The notes: generated from the sequence alone by a model not told the origin. A DNA stretch of 64,000 nucleotides from Talpa occidentalis (GCF_014898055.3 NW_023601104.1:70601106-70665105), one strand, 5' to 3'. Shown: positions 1 to 12,165, counted from the first letter of the stretch. Translations and numbers: made by a program.

Positions 1-1139
1 AAATAAGAGATAAAAATAAATATTAGAAAATAGAACTAAGTATAATTTTGTATCTAATCTAAGGCATGCAATTTTTCATATATTAATAGCTCTGAAATAA
101 GAATGTATCCTATAATCAATGAGAATTTTCAATTATTGTTGGCCATATGACATAATTGCCATTACCCCTACCAAGTGGATTGCTATTTCTGGTGGCTTAA
201 CCAAAAAATAAAAATAAACACACAAACACACACACATACCCCACACACACACCTCTGTATCCTTGACATTTCAGTGTATAAAACAGTAAAAACCAATTGA
301 GGAAGAAATACAAATCCTGTTTGTTGACCAAAACAACCCAGTGACTTATTTATGATAAGATCAAGAAAGCACAAATATCAAACTCACAGAACAGCTGACA
401 GCATTTTGCAAGGAAAATAGCAAAACACCCTAAAAAATGCTCTCAGTGAGTGGTACAGAAGGTGATACAAGTGGGCGAATATCAAAGTCTTAAATCTGAA
501 TAAATAAAAAATTCAGAAAATTTGGATTCTAAATAAGAAGATGTTTAATATCTTAATCAATTTAGTTTCACCAATTTTTTTCATATGTATATATTGCATG
601 ATGATATGTTTTTAAAAGGTTAAGGAACTTTCAGTTAAGTATAAAGCAAAAATTAGAAATATGAGACACCATTATGTTATAATTGTATTTTCTCTTTCCA
701 ATTGTTATATAAAATTCTTATAATCTGTAATCAGCTATGCTACCACATATCAAGATTATGTGATAAAACCGTGATAAGTAAGTATTGCATAATAAAATGA
801 AGTGATAAAAAGCTGAAAATAAGTCAGTTCATTGAAGACATTTTTAAAAGTAGGTAGAAACAACTTTAATGGTGTGAACATACTTCCATAAATCATATAC
901 AGTGTTATAATCAATGTTACCTCAATTTAAAATGTTTAAAACATTATTATCTGAAATAAGGATTGTGCCAAGAGTTCAGAATAAGAAGGGAAGCAGTGGA
1001 AACTAAGAAAGTATAATTATATTACCCATTTGCATCAGTTAGAAATCTTCTATAAGAAAGAGTAAATCTTATTTACTAAGCAAAAATCAAATAAAAATAC
1101 CTAAAAAAACAAATGCTGGTTAAAAAATTTAATGATGGA
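1..1139. other. AT-rich intronic sequence with a short CA repeat
   Basis: No gene or clear repeat family is recognised. A degenerate CA-rich tract lies at about 216-252. The rest is AT-rich without long ORFs. Confidence 0.6.
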
Positions 1140-1410
1140 GGGCCTCCTCTGGTGGCGCAGGTGGTTGAGTGCAGTGCTGTGAAGCTGTCCACAGCCTCTG
1201 CAGTGCCAGTTCAATCCCGGCCAGCCCGCGAGGGTCCCACATGGCACAGCAGACCTCTCCTGTCGCACCTGCTGCTCCCCTCAGCAGTGTATTTCATCAG
1301 TCTGCCTGTTCTGTTCCCTGCTCTGTCTCTGGTGAATTCTCTCACCTTCCCATGCATCTGGCCTGTACCCTGGTTCTTGTATTAACAAATAAATAAATCT
1401 TTAAAAAAAA
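1140..1410 (+). mobile_element. tRNA-derived SINE (copy 1)
   Basis: The head GGCCTCCTCTGGTGGCGCAG contains the A-box region, and GTTCAATCCC is the B-box. The body carries CCCACATGGCACAGCAGACC and CCCCTCAGCAGTGTA, and the tail is AAATAAATAAATCTTTAAAA. Similar AAAAATTTAATGA sequences at 1123-1135 and about 1404-1416 form the target-site duplication. The surroundings look like old L1 sequence. Confidence 0.92.
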
Positions 1411-2345
1411 TTTAATGAAGGAAATAGCTAAGATAAGGGTGAAATTTAATAAAGAAGAAAACAAAGATTGGTGGTGAGGTCAACAAAACCAAAATTTGGT
1501 CTTTGAATAAAAAAAGAATAAAAGTATCTAGCAACACTAATCAAGGAAAAAGCAGAAATAAAAATAAAATAAAAAATAAACATAAATGGGGACCTCCCCA
1601 GTGGCGCAGCACTGGGTTGTGAAGCTGCCCGCAGCCTCTGCAGCACCGGTTCAATCCCCAGCCGCCAGGGAGGGTCCCACATGGCACACAGACCTCTCCT
1701 GCCACCCGCTGCTCCCCTCAGCAGTGTATCTCGTCAATCTGCCTATTCTGCTCTCTTCTCTGGCTCTGGCGAATTCTCTCACCCTCCTCCGCTTCTGACT
1801 GTACCCCAGTGCTTGTATAAATAAATAAATCTTTTTAAAAAAATAATAAAAAATAAACATAAATGACAGGTCAGCAGACATTAACAACTTTATGCCTGAG
1901 ATGAAAAATATGTGTTAATAAATTTGAAAATTTGTATAAAATACAATTTATTAAAAATTACATTTATTATATATATTTTATATCATTATAGTATAATATA
2001 CTTAAAAATTTACATAATTACAGGTATATATCTTATATATCACATATTATATATGTTTTTAGAAATAAATTTAATATATAAGAACTTTATGGAGAAAAGT
2101 ATAAATACATCAACATATCATGTACAATGTCATGAGATGCCAATTCTATACTAATTTTAGTACAATTTAAATGTACATTTCAAATATCAACAGTTTATAG
2201 ATGTTCTTATGTGTGTATATGTATGTGCATGTGTATAAATTTACCTGATTCTAAAATTTACATGGAAGAGAAGACTATCAAGATATGTCATAACACTGAA
2301 ACAAGCAGTACCAAAGTGGGAGATTTGCCTTATATTAATCATAAA
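1411..2345 (+). mobile_element. Degraded L1 ORF2 fragment (interrupted by a SINE)
   Basis: The stretch at about 1411-1587 resembles the L1 ORF2 region that reads like GAAAACAGAAA...ATCAACAAAACCAAAA...TTTGAA. It resumes after the SINE at 1865, and 2244-2345 looks like the ORF2 region near the fingers/thumb (TTCTAAAATTTACATGGAAG). Stops and indels are frequent. The middle (1930-2240) is very AT-rich and cannot be aligned by eye. Confidence 0.55.
1588..1845 (+). mobile_element. tRNA-derived SINE (copy 2, short-body subfamily)
   Basis: Head GGGACCTCCCCAGTGGCGCA, B-box GTTCAATCCC, and tail TAAATAAATAAATCTTTTTA. It uses the body variant CTTCTGACTGTACCCCAGTG. A 20-bp duplication ATAAAAAATAAACATAAATG flanks it (about 1569-1588 and 1846-1865), giving firm insertion boundaries. 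Confidence 0.94.
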
Positions 2346-2384
2346 CCTCTAGTACTATCAGGCAACAGGTAAGCACAAGAGAGG

Positions 2385-2590
2385 TAGCAGAGTATGCCAG
2401 AGTGGGACTACCTGTGCTCCAACTCTGGATCTGCCACTTTCTGAACATGTGACTATGGATAACTTAGCCCTTTGTGCTTCAGTTGCCACATCTATAAAAT
2501 GAGGATAAAATAAAAAACCTACTTTGTAAAGATTAAGTGAGTTCACCTTTATGAAGTTCTTAGAACAGTGCCTGGCAGATGGTAAGCACA
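2385..2590 (+). repeat. MIR element
   Basis: A mammalian-wide interspersed repeat in forward orientation. Recognisable core: CTCTGGATCTGCCACTTTCT, a TGACTATGGATAACTTAGCC segment, CATCTATAAAATGAGGATAA, and TTAGAACAGTGCCTGGCAGA. Divergence is high, as expected for an ancient CORE-SINE. It sits between two old L1 pieces. Confidence 0.87.
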
Positions 2591-3250
2591 ACCTATTTAG
2601 TTAATAAATAAATAGTGTGGCATAGATGTGTGGAAAGGCAGATAAATCCTTCAATTTCAAGCATCTACATGCATCTATATGCCTGACATATAAAACAGGT
2701 ACCACTGCAGACTGGTGGGGGGAAATGAACAATTTAACTGATAGTGCTAGAATAATTGATAGATGTGGGGAAATGAAAATAGATCCTTTTCTTACATCCC
2801 AATAAAAATAATAATTCCAGATCTAATTGTATTTAAATGAAATTGGAAATTTTTTTAAAGTTCAGAAGAAAATGCAGAATAATTTTAAGATCTCAAATAA
2901 GATGACAAAGCAAAACCTGTGAGCAGTTGATCTGACTACATTACAGAAAGATCCACCATAATAAGATGCCATAAGATAATGAACAGATATGAGACACACT
3001 GGGAGAAGACATTTGCAACACATATAACCAACAAGGGAATTATTCAGACCAAAACAAAACAAAACAAAACCTCTTGTGAATACATTAAAAAGACAAATAG
3101 CGCAGTGAAAACAATCAGAAGATCTGAAAAGATCAACTAAGAATAGGGAATACATATAAAATGATTCTCATGTTTTTAAAATTCATACTAGTAATCAGAG
3201 AAATGTTTCCTGAAAACACAATTTGCACATCCTTATCCTTCTGGCAGTAA
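2591..3250 (+). mobile_element. Old L1 ORF2 C-terminal fragment
   Basis: The sequence resembles the L1 ORF2 C-terminal coding region, for example GAGACACACTGGGAGAAGAC followed by ATTTGCAACACATATAACCA and GGGAATTATTCAGACC. No open frame survives. An AAAAC run near 3052-3070 looks like local slippage. It may be the continuation of the fragment at 1411-2345. Confidence 0.65.
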
Positions 3251-3391
3251 TGTGATTCAGGAGGTCACATTTACTTCTGGTAGAACATTGTGAAATAAAA
3301 TTTCACATCATCTTGTAAAGTTGACCGAGTGCCTGTCGATAGCAAGGTAATTTCATTCCTAAGTATATATACTTGGTATATATATACTTTT

Positions 3392-3658
3392 TTTTACATT
3401 TATTTATTTTTATACAAGAACCGGGGTATAGGCCAAATGCATGGGAGGGTGTCTCTGGTGATTCACCAGAGACAGAGCGGGGAACAGAACAGGCAGACTG
3501 ACGAAATACACTGCTGAGGGGAGCAGCAGGCGAGACAGGAGAGGTCTGCTGCACCATGTGGGATTCTCGCCAGCCAGCTGGGATCGAACCCACGCTGCAG
3601 AGGCTGCGGACAGCCTCACAGTGCGGCGCTCAACTGCCTGCACCACCAGGGAGGCCCA
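3392..3658 (-). mobile_element. tRNA-derived SINE (copy 3)
   Basis: Plus-strand sequence starts with poly-T and TTATTTATTTTTATACAAG and ends CACCACCAGGGAGGCCC, the reverse complement of tail and head. A 21-bp perfect duplication beginning ACTTGGTATATATATAC is present at 3371-3391 and 3659-3679. Confidence 0.95.
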
Positions 3659-3759
3659 ACTTGGTATATATATACTTTTGTTCAGAAAATTTGTACAGAA
3701 AATCATTTGTACAGATAATAAAATTAGAGATAATCATAATATTTACATTTAAGTGATTA

Positions 3760-4400
3760 AAAAAAAAGACGTGCAGCAATCAAACAATGGACCACTGTTC
3801 AGCAGTGGGGAGAAAATGAATTTCATTAATATATAACATCAAGAATGAGGGCCTCCCCTGTTGCCACAGGCAGTTGAGCACCGTGCTGTGAAGCTGTCCA
3901 CAGCCTCTCCAGCACCAGTTCAATACCAGCTGGCCGGCAAGGGTCCCACATGGTGTGACAGACCTCTCCTTTCTTGCTCCCCTCAGCAGTGTATTTCGTC
4001 AGTCTGCCTGTTCTGTTCCCCGATCTGTCTCTGGTGAATCCTCTCACCCTCCCATGCATTTGGCCTGTACCCCAGCTCTTGTATAAATAAATAAATAAAT
4101 CTTTTAAAAACATGAATAAGCAAATCACAGAAGAATGTACATAGTTCATGAATCCATTTATATAAAGTACAAAAACAGGCAAACAATATGTTGCTTGGGA
4201 ATATTCATTTGATGTGTAATCAAAACCAGGATAGAGGTCTCCTCTGGGACAGAGGGAAGGTATTGGATTGTAAAGGGTCACATAACATCTAAAGCATTCA
4301 TGGAGCTGCTGGAGCTTTCTTTAAGCTGGGCCGTAAATACATTTCACTGCTTGGATATTATACATATATTTTGTAGACACTCTTATTAGATATACGAAAT
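3760..4400 (+). mobile_element. Old L1 3' end, split by a SINE
   Basis: Before the SINE, CTGTTCAGCAGTGGGGAGAA resembles the L1 sequence near the ORF2 end. After the SINE, CCATTTATATAAAGTACAAA, GGGTCACATAACATC and TTCACTGCTTGGATATTATA match the usual order of an L1M-type 3' UTR. The SINE occupies 3849-4110. Confidence 0.68.
3849..4110 (+). mobile_element. tRNA-derived SINE (copy 4)
   Basis: Head GGGCCTCCCCTGTTGCCACA, B-box-like GTTCAATACC, body CCCACATGGTGTGACAGACC with a small deletion before CTCCCCTCAGCAGTG, and tail TAAATAAATAAATAAATCTT. The flanks (ACATCAAGAATGA and ACATGAATAAG) are only loosely alike, so the duplication has decayed. Confidence 0.9.
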
Positions 4401-4734
4401 ATCTCGCAACAAATAGAATTTTAACAAACAGAAAATTCTTAAAATTGCTGTCCTCATCAAAGTGCATAGTACTTTTTAAAACATGAAAACAGGTGGTTTT
4501 TTTACAACCCATATACTTTTTTATATTTCGTGATAAGAACACTTAGCATGAGACCTATCATCTTAAGAGATACAACATGGTCATCTGTGGGTACGATGTT
4601 GACAGCAGATCTTACTATCTTGTGAAATTGAGCCTCAATAACCAAAGGGTGTGAGGGTTTATAATACTTTCCTTTGCTTGCATTTATCTCTCTCCACTTG
4701 TCACACCATGATTTGATCACCTCTCTAACCCTGA
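4401..4734. other. Unassigned intronic sequence
   Basis: No repeat family or gene is recognised. A 72-residue minus-strand ORF (4502-4720) has no recognisable domain. Confidence 0.5.
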
Positions 4735-4925
4735 TAGAGGCAGTATAGCTTATCTTTTAATAGGTCAAATTTGCAGTCAGAAAAATAGACTTAAATCCTG
4801 GTACTATCACCAGCTACAGGACTTTAGACAAACCACTTAACTTTTCATTTCGATTTTCTCATCTGAAAAAATGTGCATAAGTGCATAATATCTTTTGTAT
4901 GAGATTGTTTTAGATAACATTTATA
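4735..4925 (+). repeat. MIR element
   Basis: Forward MIR: GAGGCAGTATAGCTTATCTT, a TTAAATCCTGGTACTATCAC core, the ACAAACCACTTAACTTTTCA segment and TTTTCTCATCTGAAAAAATG correspond in order to the MIR consensus. Confidence 0.76.
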
Positions 4926-5041
4926 AAACTACGTGATTTTTCAGAAATTATGAAAACTGAAACTAAAACAGTGTCAGCCCCATCATTAGAGCAGAAGAAA
5001 TGTGGGCAGAAGTAGTCCTTCATTAAATGTTGTCCATTTGT

Positions 5042-5342
5042 TTTTTTTTTTGTTTGTTTGTTTGTTTGTTTTTTAAAAGATTTATTTATTTATACAAGCA
5101 CTGGGTACAGTCAGAAGTGCGGGGGGGTGAGAGAAGTCACCAGAGCCAGAGCAGGGAACAGAACAGGCAGACCGAGGAAATACACTGCTGAGGGGAGCAG
5201 CGGTTGCGGCAGGAGAGGTCTGCGCACCATATGGGACCCTCCCTGGTGGCCGGGGAGCAGCCGGGGATCGAACCGGCACCGCAGAGGCTGCAGGCAGCTT
5301 CGCAACCCACCGTTCAACTACTGTGCCACCAGGGGAGGCCCC
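5042..5342 (-). mobile_element. tRNA-derived SINE (copy 5, GC-rich subfamily)
   Basis: Begins on the plus strand with a T-rich tract containing (TTTG)n, then TTTATTTATTTATACAAGCA, and ends CACCAGGGGAGGCCCC. The body has the CCGGGGAGCAGCCGGGGATC variant of the younger subfamily. A 17-bp perfect duplication AAATGTTGTCCATTTGT is at 5025-5041 and 5343-5359. Confidence 0.96.
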
Positions 5343-5534
5343 AAATGTTGTCCATTTGTCTAAAAAATCTCAGGATGAGAACACGTCAGGTGTTCATGAT
5401 TATGGAAGTGAGGAGGACCCATTCTTCTGAGATTGGGAGGAAAGATGAGGGCTGGAAAGGCAGACAACTGAAGTGAATATAGGAATATATGTATCACCAA
5501 TCCTACCACTTGTCTCTGAACCTCAGTTTCTTTA

Positions 5535-5798
5535 TTTTTTTTAAAGATTTATTTCTTTATGCATACAAGAACTGGGGTACAGGCCGGGGGTGGGGGTTGA
5601 GAGCATTCACCAGAGACAGAGTGGGGAACAGAACAGGCAGACTGACTGAAACTCACTGCTGAGGGGAGCACCAGGGGAGTCAGGAGAGGTCTGCTGTACC
5701 ATGTGGGTTGATCCCTGGCCGGGGATCGAATGCATTCTTCAGTGGATGGCCATAGCTTCGTAGTGCTGTCTTTAACCCCTGCGCCACCAGGAAGACCC
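5535..5798 (-). mobile_element. tRNA-derived SINE (copy 6, diverged)
   Basis: Plus-strand poly-T and ATTTCTTTATGCATACAAGA lead into the reverse body, ending GCGCCACCAGGAAGACCCC. A 19-bp perfect duplication CTGAACCTCAGTTTCTTTA lies at 5516-5534 and 5799-5817. The internal tRNA-like part is more diverged than in copies 5 or 8. Confidence 0.94.
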
Positions 5799-5817
5799 CT
5801 GAACCTCAGTTTCTTTA

Positions 5818-6689
5818 AACAGTTTGGTCAAACAACACATACGGTTCTGGTTCTCTTCCATTCTAGCACTCAGCCCAAGCAGGATGCTGAGTCACAGCAA
5901 GCCCAGAAAAAATAAACCCTAAGCATTATGGAATGTGACAGGAGTTCAGTGATAGATAAGTAAATAATAAAACTGTTCTACAATGACAAAGATGAAACTA
6001 TAATGCATCATTCAGAGAGCCTGGCGAGGCATCTAGAAAAATAATGAATGAGTACTTGAATGGCTGGCTGGCTCCATTCTTGGGGCTAACAAAGTTATAT
6101 AGTTATTACTATGATATTATAAACAACTTAATACTAGAAAGTTGGTCTGCGTGGTATGCATACAAGTTCATTATATTATTAATTGTATTTGTTTATTTTT
6201 CAGCAGATACTAATTGTGAGGAAATCACAAGCCACCTCCTTAAATAAAAACATCATTTCAGTTTCTTAGGGAATTATAAAATGTATGTGGAATTAAAAGA
6301 GTATGGTTTTTCAATATGTCAAAAAGAAAGCATTCTTATTGAAAATAGTCCAAGTGTTCCCTGATGAATTTGTTATAAATGCAACCTCCTTAGAAACACA
6401 CATCATATTCATTAAGAATGCAAGTCAAAAAGTAATTGTTTCCACATTAGAATATATATCAAGAATGAAACTACCAGAATATTTTCTCTTAATCGCTATA
6501 CATGTTTCTCTGCATGAATCTGTCATTTGCACAGTGAAGGGTGGGCACACTGTATTCAGTCATTTCATTTTTGTGCTATTACTATAGAAGCAAAAGCAGA
6601 TGAAACTAGAGATGAATGCTAGGTAGAAGCAGCCTAGTCAATTAGACTGGATGATTCATTGTATTTGATTTTTCCCACAACCATAGACA
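5818..6689. other. Unassigned intronic sequence
   Basis: No repeat family or gene recognised. A 94-residue plus-strand ORF at 6303-6587 has no recognisable motif and no coding neighbours. Confidence 0.5.
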
Positions 6690-6860
6690 TTCTCCCATCT
6701 TCAGCAAAATCTCACTCATGCACATGCCCCCTCTACATTCTCCAAGAGTTCTCCGTGCTCAATGGTTTCTTCATAAACCACACCTTCCCTGACCAGAAGA
6801 AGCTATGTTGGGTCATGCATCTCTCTCTCCTCTCCTTCCCTCCCTATAAATTTAGCCCTG
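6690..6860 (+). repeat. Possible L2 3' fragment
   Basis: A pyrimidine-rich stretch including ACCACACCTTCCCTGACCAG resembles the L2 segment that reads GAAGCCTTCCCTGACC. The match is short and diverged. Confidence 0.4.
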
Positions 6861-9800
6861 ATAAAGGTACAAAAACATTTCTTTTAGACATGTTTATACT
6901 TTCTCTTATTTTCCACAGATACACTGAATTACAATTTGGGATGCACCTTTCAATTCACCACCACCCTCCACCCACCAGAAGCCAAGTGAAGGTCTTGTAT
7001 CCAAAATTTGATTGTATCTGAATTTCACAAACCCTACCAACAGTAGTTTACAAGTTCACATGTTCAAATTTTGTTTTTCAGATAAAAGTTTCAAAGGAAA
7101 TGAAACTAACTTCAATTTCAATGTAGAATCTACTCATTCGCAAATTTCAAATTTACCCCACCACTGACCCAGATGCTCTTCTAAGAATCAGTCAATTTGT
7201 TTAGCATTATTCATGGACTCAAAGAGCTGGAGGAGTCAGTAAAAAGTCATCAAGCCAGTAATCTAGATTCAGATAGAATTGTACCCTTAGGAGGCTAAAA
7301 AAAGAAAATCCTACCTCCCTACTGATGAACTCCAAATAAGGAGCCACAACTCACCTTCTTATCCTAACACTGACTCTCAAAAACACAGGCTCTCTTCAAA
7401 TGAAAGGGAACTTCAAATGAAAGGGAAAATACTGCTAACTTTGCATTGTAAACCAAATACTGAAAATTATTAATGAGTATGCAAAATGATGACTCACAGG
7501 AGAATGAAGCCATAAATATCAGGTGAGAATCACATGTTTGCCGTGTAAGCCACCATCATCCTAGATTTGATTTAACAACGATTATAAGATGAAAGTGTCC
7601 GTTCTACCTTATTTTTTCCCTTCCTTGTTAAGATCCCTTTTCTACCATCTCCTTTATTTGGGGAGAAAAATAAAGGTGACAGATGTAAGATGAGAGTTCT
7701 GGACATTGCCAACAAAGAGGAAGCCATGAAATCATGAAGTCATCAAAGGTTAGAAAATTATTCTAATAAATATGTTCAATGGCTGTGAAAATCCCTTTTA
7801 CCTTTCCTGCTCTCCAGTAAATGAATCCCTACGTCCTGTTCAATGAACCAATTGTCAGTGGAGAGGAGTGAAGAGGGGCTGCTGAAGCCAGCTTTCCAGG
7901 GCGAACCACCATATCTAGTCCTCTCGGCTTTGATCACTCTCACTTGTTGTATCAAAAGGACTCACAGAGTGCTTTTAAATAGGCTTTCAATGGCACAGAT
8001 AAAAGGGAAATATGTTCAGTAAGTTATTGAAATTGGGTCAAGACTAAGGCTGGATCCAGGCCCACTTCACATCCATCAGCCACCCACCCACCACTGCCTC
8101 TTCCATATGTTTGGAAAGTTGCCTTCCTTCCTCAAAAGGTAACACACCTACAATAAAACTTTTAAGTGAAAACTTACACAGGCAATGACTACAGCTTTCT
8201 TTCAACCTCATAGTTGACTTTTTTCTATTTTTCAGATTCTTAATATTTTAACTACACTCATTTATTTGTTCTCTCATTCATTAAGAGTCTAACAGATGTC
8301 AGATACCATGCTAGGTTTTGTGTAGACAATAGTGACCCAAAATTTGCACATTCCTAGTGTTCAGTAGCACTTACAATATCTCCAGTGGGGAATATTTAAA
8401 AGTTATTAATATGACCTTTATATATGAATATGTGTCAAACACAGATAGACACATTGGTGTTTATCAAAGGCTGAGCCGACCTAATGAAATAGTGATTGAG
8501 CTGAGATGCAAAGAAGCTCATTGTATTAAAGAAAAAAAAACTTTTTCTTCTTTTTATACTCATCTATATTTTACTTGGGTCAACATTGTTCATAGTTTCC
8601 ATTAAGAATGAGAACAATCCATCTTCCCTCAAGAAAATGGTTGAATACTGAAAATATAAAACCCATTCATCTCTCTCTGTTGAATGATAAACAGAACACA
8701 GGTGGGCTGTGCCTCTTAGCTTCCCAACTGAAATCATTAAACTCATAAAATAAGTGGATCACCTTTTATATCTAAGTCGTGTTGCTCACCCATCATAATT
8801 AGAAGTTTGTTTTGTCTTTAATGCTAAGGCTTTTTTCTTGTCTATATTCTAATGACATCCATATTCTTTTTCATTTAAGGTATCTAGACAGTTTACTGGA
8901 ATTAAGAAGGAATCAATCCACCTCAAAGCATTATCAAATATCTTACCTAAGGAGTCTCAAAATAAAAATTGCGTTCTGCACTGAACAGTTTATAAGACCA
9001 ACTTAATTTTTCCTGGATTCTTTACTAAACCATAGTTTACATCTTCCTGCCCCAATGCTTTCCTTAACCTTAACCCCTTTCTATAATTATGACTTCAATT
9101 TTCCACATGTAGCAAGTCTCTCATGTAATCTTTCTACTTCAAAATAGACTTCACTCTTTATTTATTTAATTCTGCTATCCTGATTTTTATTAGCACAACT
9201 CATCTAATGTGTTGGCTTGGATGCAGAGTCTCAGGATTCAGATTAATCAAGTTCAGTGGCAAAAATCCTGTGTTTCTCATCTATATGGAAACATAAAATA
9301 CGACTCAGTCATACCTAGAGAGTTTCAGGAGTGATTACAGGGAAGCAACATAGATCTTGTCCATTACTCTCCTTGTTTATGAGGCTTGTCACTCTATCAG
9401 TGAAGCAAATAAAGTAAGTCTGCCATGATTTGTTTTCGTAGAGCTATGGTGACTGATTCCTAGCTGATTATGCCTTTTTATCTTCTCCCACATGATGGTC
9501 TCATTGACAATTTCACACAAGGCTTGAGGAAAGGGCAACTGCCAAGATTAGTTTGTAATGAGGGGCTTGAAATCCTAGGACACCAGCTTCCAGGATAGTA
9601 AACCAGATAGAGGTGATTCAAAAATACCTGATGGTCAGATAACTGAGAATTGAACCTAGACAAGGAGTTTGAGTATCAAGTACTGGAAATTAAAAGCAAG
9701 AAGGATCTCAAAACTAAGTCACATCTTTCTGTCATTTCCTGCTCATTCATATACTGTCTGTAAAGCAGGAAACAGTTCTCAAACTTGGGTTGCCTGGTTA

Positions 9801-10189
9801 GAATGACAAGTGATAACCTAACAGCAGACAAGCACCTAAGGTGTGAGCTGACTTCCTGTCATACATTAAGACATAATGAACAACTTGGCAATCAAGCAAT
9901 CGTCAACTGTCTCCTCCTTGCAGTTTCCCTTGAGGGCATTATGCCATAGGCCCACAATGGCCCACCACCACAATGCCACCTTCAAAATATTGGGAACACA
10001 TCCCCAAAACCTCAAGGACATCCTTGATACTACATTATGAACCTATGACTAAGATCTCAAATAAACAACTTTCAAACATAGCTATGTCTACTAACTAAAC
10101 AAACTCATGAGGGATAACATATTCCATATGTTTACAACTTAGTTTGCATAAAAGTATCATATTTCATTCTATTTCACCTACAAAGAGAA
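6861..10189. other. Long stretch without recognisable genes or repeats
   Basis: About 3.3 kb with no clear SINE, L1 or L2. Small items: a 17-bp unit CTTCAAATGAAAGGGAA occurs twice in tandem at 7394-7427, and TTCTCAAACTTGGGTTGCCT near 9776 weakly resembles a hAT-Charlie terminal region. Several ORFs under 90 codons lack recognisable domains. Confidence 0.5.
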
Positions 10190-10370
10190 TAGAAACCAGT
10201 ATTTACTAAGCATCAAATATGTAGCAATACAGGGCTTCCCATTCTTCAACTTAGTTCATCATCACACAATCGCTACAATGTCCACCTCTACAGACTAGAA
10301 AACTGAAACTCAGTGAGTTTGACTATTGAGATAGTAGTCAGGGGGGCAAAAGTGAGCAGAGATGTGAGTG
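10190..10370 (-). repeat. Probable MIR element, reverse
   Basis: CAGACTAGAAAACTGAAACT and its surroundings resemble the reverse complement of the MIR segment that codes for CTCATCTGTAAAATG. The preceding TATTTACTAAGCATCAAATA fits the adjoining end. Diverged. Confidence 0.5.
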
Positions 10371-10394
10371 GTAATTCTGACTTGCAAATACCTG

Positions 10395-10460
10395 CCTGCC
10401 TCCAGTCCATACACCTGCCTCCAGTCCACACACCTGCCTCCAGTCCATACTCCTGCCTCC
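10395..10460. repeat. 19-bp minisatellite, about 3.5 copies
   Basis: The unit CCTGCCTCCAGTCCATACA begins at 10395, 10414, 10433 and 10452 (last copy partial), with one or two substitutions between copies. The short plus-strand ORFs across it are products of the repeat. Confidence 0.93.
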
Positions 10461-10728
10461 TATTCACATGTAAAGTGTCTCCTGAGTTCTTGGACAAGAG
10501 GGAAGCCTGTGAATATGCTAAGGTCTCTCCTTTTTACCCTAAATTCCTAAAAATTAGAAAATATCTTAATGAAATTTAGACAAGAACTCCTAAACAAACT
10601 TCAGATTCAGGGAAATTAGTAGGAATCCCTGAAAGATGAGAGACAGTAAAACAGCATTTAAACAAAGACAGGAAAAAACGTTCCAAAGATCCAGAGGAAT
10701 AAGGATTGATTGCTGTCAAGGACAATAA

Positions 10729-10982
10729 GGGCCTCTCTGGTGAGAGACTTAGGGTTTGAGTCTCAGGCTATCACCACTGTGGCCTGAGTTCAATGGCCAA
10801 CCAGGGAGCTGACCCACATAGCACAGCAGACCTCTCCTGTCTCATCCGCTGCTACCCTCAGCAGTGTATTTCAGTAAATCAGCCTGTTCTATTCCTCACT
10901 CTGTCTCTGGTGAATTTTCTCACCCCCTACACTTCTGTCCTACACCCCAGTTCTTTTATACAAAAATAAATAAGTTTAAAAA
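10729..10982 (+). mobile_element. tRNA-derived SINE (copy 7, old)
   Basis: Head GGGCCTCTCTGGTGAGAGAC has lost a clean A-box, and the B-box region reads GTTCAATGGCC. The body is CCCACATAGCACAGCAGACC and CCCTCAGCAGTGTATTTCAG. A short duplication CAAGGACAA is at 10717-10725 and 10983-10991. Divergence suggests an older copy. Confidence 0.9.
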
Positions 10983-11109
10983 CAAGGACAACAACAAAAG
11001 CACAATAACAACAGCATAAGTCAAATTCTAAAGATTGTCAAAATGGTAGCTCACAGGGGCCAAGGAAGGTGAGGAAAAAAATAAAAGAATGCTATAGTTC
11101 TTTTCTTGG

Positions 11110-11440
11110 ATGAGATGGAATAATATGCAATAAATTCTGAGCCCTATTAAAAAGGCACAAACTTACAGCTAGTGGATTAAATAAACCCTGGTGATCTAAT
11201 GCACAACAAAGTAAATGTAGTTAATAATTTTATAATACAATCACCAAACTTACTAAGAAACTAGATTTTAATTATTCCCACCACAAAACATGCATATATG
11301 TGATGGAATAGAAGTGTTAACTCTAGATATAATGGTGATCATATTTAAGTGTATAAATGCATCAAGTCAACATGTAGCAAACCTTAAATTTACATAATGT
11401 TTTATGTTAAATATATTTTAATAAAAAGGACTATCTATAA
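11110..11440 (+). mobile_element. Old L1 3' UTR fragment
   Basis: Features in order: GTAAATGTAGTTAATAATTT, ACTAAGAAACTAGATTTTAA, TTCCCACCACAAAACATGCA, GAAGTGTTAACTCTAGATAT, and TTAAATTTACATAATGTTTT. This is the typical run of an L1M-class 3' end. Decayed, with no coding capacity. Confidence 0.7.
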
Positions 11441-11621
11441 ATCAAACACATATTTGTAATGCATGTCAAAATATAAAATTTTTAATTAAATATGTGTAGT
11501 ATGTATGTCAGTGTACTTAAATAAAACTGTTATAAAAAGAGGTCAAGTTTGTGTATTAAATATTTAGAATGTCAAGCAGAAACATGTTTAACCAACTTCC
11601 CAAAATTTACTTCCTAATGTT

Positions 11622-11652
11622 ACACACACATGCGCACGCACACACACACACA
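11622..11652. repeat. CA-rich microsatellite
   Basis: Imperfect (CA)n interrupted by TGCG, followed by a perfect CA run. Confidence 0.95.
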
Positions 11653-11934
11653 ATTAGTTATATGAGCTTCTTATAGTTGTGAAAAGTTTTTACTTTAAAA
11701 AAAAAACCTTGTCCCAAAATATAAGTAGGAGAAGAAAAAATTGCAACCACCATGCTTTATTGTGAAATTAGAAGCATTTCATTAAATTAGAGAAAAAGGA
11801 AAAGATGTTCATTTTCATAGCTACTACTACATGTTTAACTGAACACCCTAGAAGTGTAATGAGTGAAGGAAAAAGAAATTGAACATTTAGGTAGGGTGGA
11901 GAAGATGACTGATCGTCAGGCTTGTCACTGAATA

Positions 11935-12165
11935 GAAAAACAAATAGAATCAGTTGTTAAAATACTAGGACTAAATTCAGTAATGTGATGGTATATAAAA
12001 TCAGCATGGAAAATTCAGTAATTCTCCAATATACCAGCAATACCCAATTAGAAAGGTAATTTTAGAATGAACATTAAAAGATATTCAGGACAAAGATTGT
12101 AAAATATCTGGGAATAAAACTAACAAATATTCAAGATCTCTATGGAGACAACTACAAAATGATTC
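11935..12165 (+). mobile_element. L1 ORF2 fragment
   Basis: CTCCAATATACCAGCAATAC, CTGGGAATAAAACTAACAAA and GATCTCTATGGAGACAACTA follow the L1 ORF2 order downstream of the reverse-transcriptase active site. The frame is broken. It ends near a CA microsatellite. Confidence 0.75.

Noticed and set aside
3826..4281. 151-residue minus ORF
   Set aside because: Antisense of a SINE and adjacent L1 3' end; no independent signal.
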